Made by a program: the position numbers and the translations under genes. DNA of 43,357 bases from Spinellus fusiger (Eukaryota; Mucoromycota; Mucoromycetes; Mucorales; Phycomycetaceae). Each line of letters opens with the position of its first letter. Position 1 is the stretch's first letter. The notes under the pieces were generated by a model, which worked only from the letters and a program-made list of their open reading frames with translations, made no database searches and was not told where the DNA came from. Positions 11,018 to 26,802 of the stretch are shown piece by piece. Location: assembly GCA_025094145.1 (NCBI GenBank), contig JALLLS010000145.1, forward strand, positions 1-43,357, read 5' to 3'.

Positions 11018-12900
11018 TAGACAAGAACGCCAATGCTACACAAGATGAAAAGTGTACACGGGTTGAGATGGACTGAACAGTTCTACAAATGTATGTCCTT
11101 TGACTGAGTGTATGAATAAATTAGAAATTAGATGTGGCATTGATGAGAACAAACAAGAAGAGTGTATTTAGCACTATTGAAATGACCATGAGTGTCCATA
11201 AAGAAGGATTTCTTCTTCCTTGGCCCAATAGATGGACTGATAATAAATGAGGTCTATTACTGCTTTGATGAGAATTGTTTTTATTTCATTGCTTTTATTA
11301 TATTTCTTCTGGGTCTCTTTTTCTTTTTTTCTTTCTTTCTTTCTAACCTTCTACTTATTGAAGGAATTGCCTCGGGACTGACACTAAAACAAGTGGTCCT
11401 GGAGGCTGAATTAAATTACATCTATTAACAATGTACAAAAAGATGAATAGCTCATTCCACTGTTGATTCTGTTAAACCTAATTGAAAAAAGAAAAAAAAA
11501 TCATGTCATTGTAGAACATCAGGTATATCAAGATAATATCACTTATGAAATCTCTCCGCTTTGTTGACTATATAGAGTAAAAGGCAGAAAAGTCTTGGAA
11601 AATAAAAATAAAAAAAGACCACTTCAAACAATGAAATCAAACCTTACCTTTTCATGGTAACACGCGCTGTATCCTAAACTTAATTTCTATTCATGAGGGG
11701 TTCACAAGACAGCAAAATAAAAGTGAAAGAGAAAATAGAGTTTTATCATTACATATAAAAGTGCATGCAATTATACCTATTTGTTTGATTTTATAACTTA
11801 TTAGCCTACTTATCCTACGGGATTTCTATTTCTTTTCTACCAAGACATCAGTACACAAACATGAGAAATATTCCACAGTGCCTAGTGTATGGGTGACTAT
11901 CGAAGTACAGCTGTGCATTCATGCACCAATGCATCAATGCATCAATTCAATCAATTAAAAAAGAAATATTGATATATGTTTATCCTTCCCACAAGCCAAA
12001 AAAATAAATAAAATAAAATAGAAACTCCTCCAAAATAACGTGGTAATAGGCTTATCAACACATAGTGAAGAATCTTATGTGTAAGTATTTATGCCAACAA
12101 CTGAAACAGTCTAAGAACAGACCATGGTCACCTTGAAGGAGAACTAGCCTATGTAAAGACTGTTCTTTCATATTGGTACCTCTGCTGTATTTGATCTTTG
12201 AAACAATAAAATAAAAATGAAGTCATTCGTTGTCATGGCAATAAAAAAACAAAAAAACAAAACAAAACAAAAAACAAAAACAAAAACAGAATATGTTTTT
12301 TTTTCTATACAAGTAAAGATGAGACATGTCGTTATGATTGATGGTTATCACCAAGAGTTACACTGGGTTGTGCATAAAAGAGAGAAAGAAAGAGAAACAT
12401 CAAAGAATGTATCCTCCTATTTAGACTAAATACATATCAATTTCACTCAATGATTGTTACGTGTTACGTTTATTTGGAAATAAGCTCGGATCCACTTATT
12501 TATAAAGCTTGGACTTAAGAAAAGTGTACAATCATAAATAAATATATAAATATAAAAGAATTCAATCTAAACAACGATCCTAGTGTGGTTAAAAAATAGA
12601 CTTGACTTTGGATGAGAAGTAAAAGGTCATAAAGAGATGCCTTGGATCCTTATGTGTTGCTTGACTAAGTATTATCAATTCATAAGTGCAAATGTTTTTA
12701 TTTCATTTCTGAGCTAGACAAAAGGGCTTGAGGTATTTCTACACAAAGAGACAAGGAAATAAACATCGTTAAAGACAAGTAGAACAGAAAGAAAAAGAGT
12801 CTTTATGTCCCAATAAAGACAAAGTGATAGTGTTGCCTTGTGCACTCTACAGAATACGATGAAATAAAGCCTATCCCGATTTTTTCTACTCACTCATTCT
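11018..12900. other. Gene-poor spacer
   Basis: About 1.9 kb of AT-rich sequence upstream of the zinc-finger gene. Short open frames (11192-11428, 12217-12429) are low-complexity and show no domain. An AAAAC/AAAACA tract lies near 12246-12288. Short repeats of ATGCA type occur near 11921-11945. No RNA gene recognised. Confidence 0.5.
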
Positions 12901-12928
12901 CATTCTCTTTTTATTTTTATTTTATATA

Positions 12929-13492
12929 TTACAGGCTGACTTGTAAGGATAGTAAATAGAAAAGATAAAAAAAATATATGAAAAAAAAGACGACTAAAAA
13001 TAAATGTAAATTGAAAGCGACAAAAATAGTAATTATCAGCAAAGGGTGCTCACATATTGAATCAAGATCTAAAGCGCAATGGCACTCTCCACCATTATGA
13101 ATCATGTTACCCGTCCGACTATAATGTTTGATGGCTACGGAACAAATACATCCTAGAGTCTCCGATGGAGAAGCATCGGACAACTAAAAAATCACCTTAT
13201 TTATCTATTTTGCCTTAAAAAGTAATACTTCATCCAAAAGAATAGCATGGCGCTTTATCGAATATCTAAAATCAGTTAAGAGATAAACATCAGCACTTGA
13301 AACAACAAGAACAGTCTCTGAACTTGGCCACTCAATGAATGGACAGTAAAAGGTGTCTATTGTTTGTAGACCTACTAATAACAACAACAAACAGAAGAAG
13401 AGAGCTCTTTATTTATCCTCTTACCAGTTAAACAAAAACATGGGACATTGTATCTCCACTAGGCTAAAATAATAGAAAAAAGCAACTGGCTT
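12929..13492 (-). other. Possible unrecognised or degenerate minus-strand gene
   Basis: Two open stretches in this AT-rich block have more even composition than the flanks. One (13390-13205) contains CPFIEWPSSETVLVVSSADV and YLLTDFRYSIKRHAILLDEV, which looks like alternating beta strands. The other (about 13183-13070) contains ETLGCICSVAIKHYSRTGNM and ends at a plausible GTGAGC donor. An upstream piece ending near 13425 at GTAAGA could be an earlier exon. The frames do not join cleanly, and I recognise no family. It may be a gene relic or a short gene with unusual splicing. Confidence 0.25.
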
Positions 13493-13690
13493 AATTTCTT
13501 CCATTTCTCTTGTTTGAGAGAAAAGAAGCTTTGTCATGCTCCGTTCCATTCCATTCCATACGATTTGACCGGAGGATCCTTAAAGAAAGTTTTATTTTTA
13601 TTTTTAATATAAAAACAGCAGGTATAATATCACTTAGAGGAAGATGTCCTCAACATTTCGATATAAAAATATAAATATAAAGAACGTCAC

Positions 13691-13700
13691 TATATATAAG
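13691..13700 (+). promoter_or_regulatory. Probable TATA box of the MTFP1-like gene
   Basis: TATATATAAG lies 120-129 bp upstream of the ATG at 13820. It is followed by a CT-rich stretch that suits transcription starts. The position fits a fungal TATA element, but it rests on sequence alone. Confidence 0.45.
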
Positions 13701-13819
13701 CATCTGTGCTAATCCATTCCTATTTTCTGTTTATTTGTCCTTCTCGCTCTCTCCCACTGACTAAGACTCTTTCTTATCTTCTTATCTTCCTATCTCTTTA
13801 CAATTCATTCTCTTCTATC

Positions 13820-14584
13820 ATGGCCAACCAGAATCAGCAGCCTAAACAAGAGAAAGACCACTCCAAGGAAGATGTCTTTACACAATTGAGCCACGGTGAC
13901 ATTGACTCTATTGATACAAATGCCCGTTATCTTGCTTATGGTGCTCGTCTTCGAACTGCACTCGCAGCCTCCAGTCGTTATCTAGCCTACACCTCAGATG
14001 TGGGTGAAGCCTTTCGACCCGTTGTCTCTCCTCTCCTTGTCAAAGCAACCTATGGCATCAGTTGGGCTTATCTTGGATTGGATGTTGGGTATGAGTGCTA
14101 CAAAGCAGTTCAAGCTGGCAAGGTAAGAAGAAGTATTTAGTATGGGAACCTGTGCAAGGCCAGTGAAAAAGAAAAAGAAAAAGAAAGAAAGAAAGAAAGA
14201 GAAAAGATAGAGGCATTGTGGCATTGATTTGGTATTGAACGAGCTGTGGTATTCTATTAGGACAATACAATTGTAGCCACCACCGCAGTCAAAAGAGGTG
14301 TCTTTCAGGCCCTTGCCTCCATGGCATTTCCTATGTTTACTATCCACACTGTAGTAAAGTACAGTGCAAAGGCCTTTAAGGATGTGAAGAGCACTGCTAT
14401 TCGTGCTTGGGGTCCAACCTCAATAGGTCTCTCTATCATTCCCTTCCTGCCTTATCTCTTTGATCATCCAGTAGAGCAGTTGGTAGACTATGTGTTTGAG
14501 CCTCTTGAAGAAAGAATAGCTGGTGATAGCTCATCCTTCCCCAAAGTAGCCCATGAAACAATTGAAAGTGAAAAGGCTCGCTAA
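13820..14584 (+). CDS. Mitochondrial fission process protein 1 (MTP18/MTFP1 family)
   Basis: Two exons (13820-14122 and 14261-14584) give 208 residues, close to the family norm. Family blocks include ARYLAYGARLRTALAASSRY, AYTSDVGEAFRP and ATYGISWAYLGLDVGYECYK, followed after the intron by the conserved TTAVKRGVFQALASMAFP. The animal homologue is an inner-membrane protein that promotes mitochondrial division; membrane-spanning segments fall in the VKATYGISWAYL and FQALASMAFPMFTIHT regions. The N-terminus is polar (NQNQQPKQEKDHSKED) without a classical presequence. The intron carries an AAAG-type purine tract. The stop is followed by AATAAA at about 14687. The gene converges on the MAPK gene, with 277 bp between stop codons. 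Confidence 0.92.
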
Positions 14585-14861
14585 AAAGTATCCCTTTTAC
14601 AACAGCATAGATGAAGAACCCGTGAATAGTCATGACTTTTTTGTACATTACAGAATGACTATTTGCTATTATTGTTAAGATAATTGTAATAAACAACCCT
14701 ATCAACATCAATGAATGATCTCTTTCACGCCTAACCATGTAGTTTATTCATAAAAGAAGGATGTTTTTATAATGTAAAAAAAAAACACACACACACACAT
14801 TTTCTCTTTGAATGCAATTTTTTTCTTTTCTTTTCTTTTCTTTTCTTTTCTTTTTTCTTTT

Positions 14862-17319
<2,458 letters not shown>

Positions 17320-20300
17320 GAGGGAGAGAAAACAAAAACAAAAACAAAAACAAAAAAAGGGAGGAGGAGGAGGGAGGCGGCTGAAGAGTGAAGGATGACA
17401 AAGTCAATGATAGATGATGAGCCAAGTTGGATGCTTCTTCTCTTGCCGCTCTCACCAAAAAAAAGGCAATGACGTAGTGAGCAGAAAAATCAAATAAGTT
17501 CTCTAAAGCAACAGGTGTATTTTCATTGGTAGAATTTATTAGAATATGAAGATGGTGGGAGGGTAGTGAGTGATTCCTAAGGGTTGCTATTATTCCTATT
17601 CCTATTCCTATTATTATTAGTGCTATTATTATTATTATTATTATTATGACTATGACCCTTATTAACATTACTACTAATATTGGTGCCTATGAGTTTGGTT
17701 ATGCAGAAACACAGTCAAAAGTTCATTGTAAACAGTGGAATTGGCATGGGCTCTTGTTGTTCTGTTAGAGATATGCCTAAAAAGATGTATTTTTACAGTT
17801 AAGCTTACCTGATGACAGGGATGTGTTGATTTGGAAAGGAACTAAAATGATACTGAATTGTCATGACAATAAATAATGTATAGAAAAGGAGTGTATGCTT
17901 CAATGAATCACTTGATAATTATTATTTATTATTTATTATTTATTATTTATTAAGGAGTTTTATAATGTATCATCTTATCCAATTCTCATATTTTGTTTGA
18001 GAAGTTGGATATACAACTGAGCTTATCAGTTTCTTGTTTTTGTTTGTTTGTTTGTTTGTTTGTTTTTGAATAAGGTCTTGGTAACATTTTCAAAAAGAAA
18101 CGTCTCATGTCTCTTATTATCATATACCTACAAAAATACTACTTGTATTTACATAAGAGCTAATTTCTTTTCCTTTCTCTTTTCTCCAGAAAGGCCTATC
18201 TATTCTTTACAAATAAAATTCAGTAACTAGTGTGGTTATACATTCCTTCCAACTCATTCCTTTCCTTGATTCTTATCCTGACAGATACTGATAAAGTATA
18301 TAAAGATAATAGGTATAGCCATCTTATTGAATTATTACTATAGAAACACATCAGTAAAGATAATAAAGATACAGTGCCTCTGTCTTGTTCTTAATAGTGT
18401 TATCAGTGAAATGTAATCAGATACAATGGAGACACTAAACGTGGTCAACAGAAGAGGTAGAAAAGAAAAAGAAAGGTTTTAATTGTCCTTGATACTATAA
18501 AGTCTCAAATTGTCAAGATTTACACATTTTCAAAATCCCAATTCATCGCCATTCTATACAATACTACCCACGGAAAGAGAAAACATTATAAATGAAAGAA
18601 AATCAAACAAGACACTGCATCTTATGAATAAAAGAATGAATAAAAGAATGAATAAAAGAATGAATAAAAGAATAAATTCAATTTGTACATAGACATCTAA
18701 TTGATATTGTAAAGATATGAGGAGAATACAGATCTGCTGCCTTTCTTTGTCAAGTGGTCTTATTCTATCTTAAAGAAAGAAAAAAAGAAAAAAGACAGTG
18801 TCCATGGGTCTTTTTATTGTCCAACAACAACAACAACATTAATCATAAGAGAAAGATCTTTCTTCTATTGTCTCTATAAAGATATGGGCGTCTTAAAAGA
18901 AGAGTCTACCTATCTCTACTTTGGTGTAGTGCACCCTAGCTGTGTTCAATATAGAAATTCTAGAAAAGTACAGCTCAATGGTAGAAGACAAAGCCAAGGA
19001 AGAAGACAATAATAAATAAAAAACAAAACAAAACAAAAAAGGACCTGATGGTAGTTGTACTCTTCAATTCTTGGGATCAGACCTATTTCTGTCTTCCTAT
19101 TTTATTCATCAGTACACTTTCTATGTTCTAAGAGTAAATAAAGTAGCACTTATGGACAACATCCCATATTTGAAGCAGTGAGAAGATGGGACTGTCCCAC
19201 AGCTATTATGATATGAACAAACAGTATTATTTTCTTCTTTGCTCTCATGGACCTCAATTGATTTGTTTGAGGTACCTTAACATTGACCCTTTACTATGCT
19301 TACATCATCATGTGTGTAATGTTCATAAAACAACGTCATTCCATGCATAAGCACTGTTGCAGCATAGGCATCGTAACTCCCTTGTCAAGAAGTGTCAATA
19401 GGCCTGTTGTATTCTAAGCTAATGCTAGTAAAAAGATCAACTCAATAAAATAGGAGGAAAACTAAAATATTCATATGGATACAATAATGCAAAAATAAGA
19501 ATAGCACAACTTTAGATTGCAAACTAAAACATAAAAAAAATAGAAAACAAGAAAGACAATAATAGAACACACAACGTGATATCTGTACAAGGCTGTTAGT
19601 GTCTTCTTTTTATTTATTTATAATTCTTTTGCTATGAATTCTAAGAAAGTTAGTATTGATAGCCAACATCTTTTTGTTGAATAGAAATAAGAAAAGCTAC
19701 ACAAAAAGTACAGATAACAAAGTATCTCTCTCTCTCTCTTGAACTAACACAAGTAAGCTAGTTTAGTAGCTACTACTTCTATTCTAACTGTAGCAATTTA
19801 ATTTGACTAGTTGAACATGCTTTAAGAGAATAGAAAGTGAAAAGCGTCAAGAAGTGTGTTGTTGCTTGTGTATTAAAGAGTAAAAGGCTTATTTTGAATG
19901 GGCTCTTTTCAGTACAATAATCTCGGGTCTACGCATTGTAAAGGTTTAATTTCGTATGCCTTATTCATTCAGTCTTTATTCCCATTGGGCGTTGTTGTTT
20001 TCTTGTCACTGGTCATGCAGTAGGAATTACGAGTTGATTACATGTTCTTCTGTTGAATTGTTGCACCAAGATGACACTATTTCCTCTCAAATAGGAAAAA
20101 TGTAGAAATATGTGTAGGTGCTTATAGTGTATCCATATAAAGAGAAGTGTATCTGCTAATGATTTATTTGTTATTTCGTCCTACCAATACCTTTGAATTC
20201 CGAACGATCGCTCAATGCGTTTAGATATCCATAGGCAGTTTCTCTTTCTTTCTCTTTCTCTTTATTTGTTCTGCTTTCTATGATTTATCTATGATTCTCA

Positions 20301-21029
20301 TTTTTTTACCATGTGTTGTGTTTAATATTGAAGCCTATAGGGCTGAATAGGTATGGTTTGTGTATGAGTTGTGCTGGGGTCATAAAGGGGTCTCGTCGTA
20401 CAACCTACTAAGAAAACAGGTTTATATGTATTTATATTTTTCATGCATAGGATATTTTATTTTGTTCATTTTTATATATATTATAAACCACTTCTTGGTA
20501 GATGTTTATTCTTTCTTTTTATTATTACTACTATTCATTGAATTCAATTTCATTCTTTTTCTCTATCTCTTCTTCACACACTCCATGGATGAAATTGGAT
20601 TGAGTTTAAATCCCGCGTTGGTTTCCTTTTTCAATATCAGTCTTTAGTCTCCGTCAAGTCCGCCTTGCATTAGCTATAAAACTACACCTTCCTTGCGTCT
20701 CTCCGTTCCTTTCCGTCTTTCGATCTTCTCTTTTTCCTCTTTTCACCCTTTATATATTTATTTATATAAATATATTTATTTATATTTATATTTATATTTA
20801 TATACAATATTTTATATATCTATATATTCTATATATCTATTGATACACCTGTCATTCTATTTATATTCATGCTTTTCTTTGTACCCTGTCATTTGTAAAC
20901 CTCTTTTATATACTACATACTCTGTTTCTATCTTTCACTGAAGTCTTTATCTGTGTCTGTAGTCTCCAATAGACCTATTTCTTTAGTACTTTCCTTTTCT
21001 TTATACTACTGTCTTTTGTGATATTCATC
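17320..21029. other. 3.7-kb gene-poor spacer between divergent genes
   Basis: Upstream region shared by the MAPK (minus) and the GT49-like gene (plus). Only short low-complexity open frames are present. It holds AAAAAC, ATT, TTTA, TTTG and TATA tracts. It also holds a 12-bp ATGAATAAAAGA-type tandem repeat at about 18627-18672 and several CT runs. No RNA gene or conserved protein was recognised. The region just before 21030 is rich in TATATTTA. Confidence 0.5.
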
Positions 21030-22634
21030 ATGAGGCTCGATTTTCCGTCTTCCTTTTCTAAAATGGCAAAATATCTATTTATCGCCTATGTTGTTGTTTC
21101 CATTGTTTACACTGTAAAACATATCTACTCATCCCATACTACTCTGAGTAGTACCAAGGATACGAATGGAATTCACCCTCGCGGACCTGATGATGCCATC
21201 TTTCCTCTACCGAGCACTCAGCAGAGAATCACTACGGATACTTCTTCAACGAGTGAACCGATTGCTTGGATCAACGGAGAAGGTAAATACTTTATGAGTG
21301 TGAGAGGAAAATCCTTCTCTCTCTTTGGTGTGTGTAGTGTATAGTGTGTAGTATGTGTATAGTATGTAGTGTGTGTGTGTGTGTGTGTAGTATGAGATGC
21401 TAAAGATCAGAGAATTATTAGGCTCTGTTTCTGAAAGCTTTTTGATGTCAAAAATATTTTCGGATGCAATGGGGCCCTCCCACTTGACTCCCTATTTTTT
21501 CAAGGCCCAGACGGCCTTTGATCAAGAAGATATCACCATGGCTACACTTGTTACACGCAACAGATTCAATGTACTGAGTCGCCTAGCAACCCATTACAAA
21601 GGTAAGTTGACCCCATGTCGGTGTTTCAATCATGTGTTGGAGGCTTCTTTTTCTTACTTGTGTGGTGTGATGCCTTTAGGTCCAATCTCAGCAGCAATCC
21701 ATATTAATGATGATGAGACAAAGGAAGAGACAGTGAAAGAGTTGCGTGCACTTTATGATAACAACCCGGATTTAAGAGACTATGTGGATTTACACTTGAT
21801 TGTGGATAAGTTTGACCGTCAGTTCAATATGTGGCGCAATGTAGCCAAATTCTTTGCTCGTACGGATTACATTATGATGTTGGATGTCGATTTTCATCTA
21901 TGCACCGACTTCCGGAAGACGATTAGCAATAACCCTACTATTATGGATAAACTGAGAGAAGGAACCACTGCTCTTGTTGTTCCAGCATTTGAATATCTTG
22001 CTCAGGAAGATGGTGTGGATTGGAAGACATTTCCTGTTACCAAGGAGGCTCTGCTCCAGGAGGTAGAGGAGGAAAAGATTGATATGTTTCACAAAGCATG
22101 GCTCAGGGGCCACGGATCCACGAATTACACTCAGTGGTATGAGTCCTCACTCCCTTACAAGGTGGTTGACTACAACTTTTCCTATGAGCCTTACATCATC
22201 TACAAGAAAGAAGGATCTCCATGGTGTGATGAACGCTTTATTGGGTATGGTGCTAATAAGGCAGCCTGTTTATACGAGATCTACCTGTCTGGCATTGATT
22301 ACTATGTTCTTCCTGCTGATTTTCTGATTCATCAGACCCATGTTTATCCAGAGGAGACACGTAGAAAAGAGGTAGGCTATTAAAAGCGAGAGAGAGGGAG
22401 AGAGAGGGAGAGAGGAGTGGAGGGGGTGAGGAATCTGGGACTCATTCAATGGGTCTATAGCGCCAATACAACCGCAAGTTATACAGTAATTTCAGAGAAG
22501 AACTTTGTCTTCGGTATTCACGCCTGTTTGTCGCCACGGGGGTATGGGATGAACCACGGGCCAACAATTTGAAGATTGAATGCCACAAGATACGTGGCTT
22601 CCGATCCACCATAAAGGGACCTACAGAAGCATAA
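21030..22634 (+). CDS. GT49 (LARGE-like) glycosyltransferase, type II membrane protein
   Basis: Four exons (21030-21282, 21422-21601, 21680-22371, 22461-22634) give 432 residues. The protein has a short cytosolic N-terminus, one membrane anchor (about residues 12-32, MAKYLFIAYVVVSIVYTV), a Ser/Thr-rich stem, and a catalytic domain from about 100. The DxD-type metal site is DVD at 213-215, in DYIMMLDVDF. Later conserved blocks include SPWCDERFIGYGANKAACLY and DFLIHQTHVYP. LARGE-type enzymes work in the Golgi, and fungal GT49-like proteins are thought to modify surface glycans; the donor and acceptor here are unknown. The ATG at 21030 is preferred over an upstream in-frame GTG. Exon 2 starts after TTATTAG, because only that acceptor keeps the frame. 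Intron 1 carries a GT dinucleotide run (about 21370-21388). Confidence 0.85.
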
Positions 22635-24624
22635 AAAATTTTTTTTTTCCCAACATTGGTAGATTATCTTTTCCCTAGGTGTTGAGTATTCCAACGACAC
22701 TCTGTCAAGCGCATTTACTTTAGAACATTCCTCAGCATTATATATTACCCAAGGAAAAAGGAAACAAACAAACAAAAAAACAAGCAAGTATAACACAGGT
22801 GTAGCTGTGGTATTTGGCAAAAACAACAACAACAACAAGAGGATCAGAATGAACACATGCAAACATTTACAAAAGACGAGCATTATCTCTCATGCCTTGG
22901 ATTCCCCCATATAAAAAAAGAGCCTAGCGCTGTGCTTTGGTCCATGTATAAAAAGGGCCTTTGTATGTAAATAGAAACAAGTTGTATCTCTTTGAAAAGA
23001 ATAACACATTAAATGACCAAAATAATAACAGGAATTATAACAGGATTTGATATACAAATAGATTGTTTATGACGAATATTATGCTATGTGGTAGCTATAA
23101 AGAAGAACATTTAATGGCAGGTACAATATTCTAAATGCAGGCTAGTTGAGAAAAGAAAAGAAAAAAAAAGAAATAAGAAAAAAAAAAGCCTCAGGCAGGT
23201 AAAATGAGCTGCCAAAGATATGAAAGCCTAAATCTTATTATAGTTAGTGTATCAAGTAATGTTTGACTAATATGGTGAATAAAGATTCTTTAGTGGAAGG
23301 AAATAATAACTAAGTAAAAAAAGAAGACCGAGAAACAATTAATATCAATCCATATTAATAATATTAAACACTAATAAACGCTAATAAACACTAATAAACG
23401 CTAATAAACACTAATAAACACTAATAACGCCAACAGAGCTAGTAGTAATGTTAATTATTATTATTATAAGAGATAGCAGTAGATGACCCATAATACATGC
23501 TCTCTATTATACACTGTAATGTCTAGTACTATAGGACACATAATACATACTCTCCATTATACACTGTAATGTCTAGTACTATAGGACACATAATACATAC
23601 TCTCCATTATACACTGTAATGTCTAGTACTATAGGACACATAATGCATAATAAATAGCAGTAGATAACAACAGAGAAAAGCACTGATCATATTAGTAGTA
23701 TATCAATTATAATTATAATTACCGTGACTCTATCCTTTTTTTTTTAATTTAATTGTTTATAATGTTTGTTCTCTTCTTACTGCTGTAATCCTCATTATAG
23801 TTAGCAATACTGATATAAATATATAAAAGACAAATCAACACATGTGCTATTAGAACAGTAATCGAGATCAATAGAAGGTAGTCCTATAGATGAATAAGGA
23901 CTAACCCTTAGCAGAACACCCATAATCACTTATTTAAAGCCTGTTATCTGCAGGAGAATAAATAGCAAGAGAAGAATAAAGTTCCTGCCCCCCTCCTTCC
24001 TTCCTTGGGTCTCTCTTCATTATTATGTCGTCTGTTATCGGCCTTTTTTCTTCTTCTTTCATTTATATGTAACAAAGAATGGACAGTAGAAACCCCCTGT
24101 TTTTCATTTATATTCAATACTATTTTAATACCACCAATACTATGTTTGAATTCAATGTTTTCTGTTTATAAAACACCCCTCAACTGAAGAAGCCGTGACA
24201 CACATTAACTGTAGGATGTGCCATAAAGGTCGATGTCATTCGTGCTTTGACTGGTCTAGAGATGATACCTCAGATTCATAGTGTAGCCTTGAGAATACTT
24301 GCATAACAGAGATGGAGCGGATCTCTCTCTCTGTGTGTTCTCTCTTTGTAGTTATGTAGTGTATATAAGCTATAGCGGCCAACTGTAGCTACCATAATAG
24401 AGGCAATATTTTCTATTTAATCTTTAATAATTAAAACAAGTTCATCATAAGGTAGTTTGACTATTTCTTTCTCTTATTATTCTTTCTTTCACGGGAACAC
24501 CATAAAAAACCCTATTTGCACGTGAAAGCAGCTCTTTTTTAAAAGAAACTTAAATTTGAGAGAGAGAAGACAAAAAAGGAACTTGTCTTTTTCTTATCTC
24601 TAAAGTATTCAACTTCTTCTTGCC
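22635..24624. other. Spacer between GT49-like and lipase genes
   Basis: Two kilobases without a convincing gene. It holds an 11-bp CTAATAAACAC/G tandem repeat (about 23370-23427), a 50-bp minisatellite described separately, and assorted A/T tracts. A TATATAAG at 24362-24369 could serve the lipase gene, although it lies about 255 bp from its ATG. Confidence 0.5.
23485..23651. repeat. 50-bp minisatellite, three full units plus a partial fourth
   Basis: Units start at 23485, 23535 and 23585, each beginning GAC and ending TCTAGTACTATAG. Units 2 and 3 are identical; unit 1 differs at four positions. A fourth unit starts at 23635 and is lost after about 17 bp. The units contain no spacer, so this is not a CRISPR-like array. 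Confidence 0.9.
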
Positions 24625-26559
24625 ATGATACAACACCTAGTCACTGCTACTGAAGCTCATGAGTCTGGGCAACTACTCACTAAAGAAGAAATAGCCAAGG
24701 CTGTTCATTGCACTGTGACACCCGTCATGAATGCTACAAAGTCAATGTCACTAAAATCACACTGGGAGTGGTCTAATGTAGGATGAAGAAGAGGGGCATT
24801 CTATTCACTACCTACACCTTTTCTCTCTCTCTCTCTCTCTATGAATAGATACTTTACAATAAGTTCCGTGGAAGTGCCTATGATCAAAAGACACACTACA
24901 TGTCACAATTAGAGACAGCCACACATTACGAAGAATGGGTGGAAGCTGCGACTATGCTAGATGAATTAGAAGGTAACTTACAAAAGAACAGGAAATACTT
25001 TATAGACAAGCTATCCATTCTCTTATTGATCTATCTTTTCTTTTTATGTGCAAAAGGACTGGAAACATGGAAACGAGATCCTCAATCGCCTGACTATGAC
25101 TGGGAACTAGTGAAAGCACGTCTAGAACAGCTAAGATACATTCGCAATTCAGGTCAAGGCCAGGCTTCTATGATCTTTGCTTTAAGAACAAGTCTAGCAA
25201 GAAATCTGGGTGATATGGGAAAAGCATCAGTAAGTCAGATCCTAACCATTGCATAGTAGGCGTATTCATCTATCTATCGATCTATTCATGTCTACTCACT
25301 TGGCTGTACTGAATCTTCTTTAGCTCTATGCCCGCACACGTGTAGGCACCAAACATTTGATCTCTGACTATATTACTGAAGTAGTAGATCAACTCAACTG
25401 GCTCTGTGATGAACCAGCAGAAGATCCTGATCTGGACCTTAAAGCCAAACATGACTTTTTTATGAACATACGACAGAGCTTTGGACGCACTGCTTTGTTA
25501 TTAAGTGGCGGTGGTACCCTCGGTAATTTACTATAGAGCCTCCTATCATGTTACTCTTTCTTATCATGCCATCTAGGCACCAATCATCTGGGAGTGATGA
25601 AATGTCTTCATAGTGCTCGTCTTTTGCCTCGTATTATCTCTGGTGCCTCCAGTGGCAGTTTTATGGCCTCCTTTATCTGTACTAGAACAGATGAAGAAAT
25701 AACCGAACTCTTTGATAAGTTGTCCTCTGTTAATATGGTAAGGAAGAATGGATTCTTCTGCTTTATCCTCTACTAATCTTCTATGAACAACGATAATATA
25801 ACATTACAATAATTCAATAAACAAAAAAGAACTTTTTTGAAAAAGAGGAGAAACCAGAAACACCATGGATGCGAATCCATCGTTTGCTTACTAGTGGGCA
25901 ATTGTATGATATTGACATACTAACAGATTCATTACGTGAAAATCTGGGAAATCTTACCTTCCAAGAGGCATTTAACCGCACACGCTGGATATTAAATATT
26001 ACTGTCAGTTCTTCTACGAATTATGATATGCCACAGCTTCTGAACTATTTAACAGCCCCTGATGTGGTAAAGTACACCTTCTACTGTTGATTCAATGGGA
26101 CATTGAGTAACTTTGTTGTTCTTATTGCTGTGGGTTAGGTGATTTGGTCAGCAGTGTAAGTTATAAAGAGAGCAGTAGTAGAATTCAACTTATCCTTTTA
26201 TTTCTCTTATAGTACAGTCTCATGCTCTGTTCCTTTCTTTTATGCATCTTCACCACTCTATGCAAAAGACAAAAGCGGGAAAATAGTTTTATGGAATCCC
26301 ATAGGTAAGATCCCCTCTCTCCACCAATAAACTCCAGCTTATCTCGGTACTGTCATTTCAACACACATAAAAGATCAACTCTATATTGATGGTTCGGTTG
26401 AGAAGTAAGTGTTATTGGTGATGGGTTCATATTAATAAGTATCAAGCGATCTCCCCATGACACGATTGTCTGAGCTCTTTAATGTCAACCATTTTATTGT
26501 TTGCCAAGGTAACTTATCTATCAGAATCTACAGTGGGTGTATGGAAGTCTCACTGTTTC

Positions 26560-26604
<45 letters not shown>

Positions 26605-26771
26605 TATTATTACTATTATTATTACTATTATTATTATTACTATTATTATTATTACTATTATTATTACTACTACTACTACTACTACTACTACTATTACTAC
26701 TACTATTATTATTATTATTATTATTACTATTACTACTACTACTACTACTATTATTATTATTACTACTACTA

Positions 26772-26802
<31 letters not shown>

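Noticed and set aside
18510..18692. Open frame with repeated MNKR
   Set aside because: It comes from a 12-bp tandem repeat in a gene-poor spacer, with no conserved sequence.
20590..20625. tRNA-like B box (GTTTAAATCCCGC)
   Set aside because: No matching A box, acceptor stem or cloverleaf could be formed.
23485..23651. CRISPR-like array
   Set aside because: The 50-bp units are directly adjacent with no spacers, and the genome is eukaryotic.
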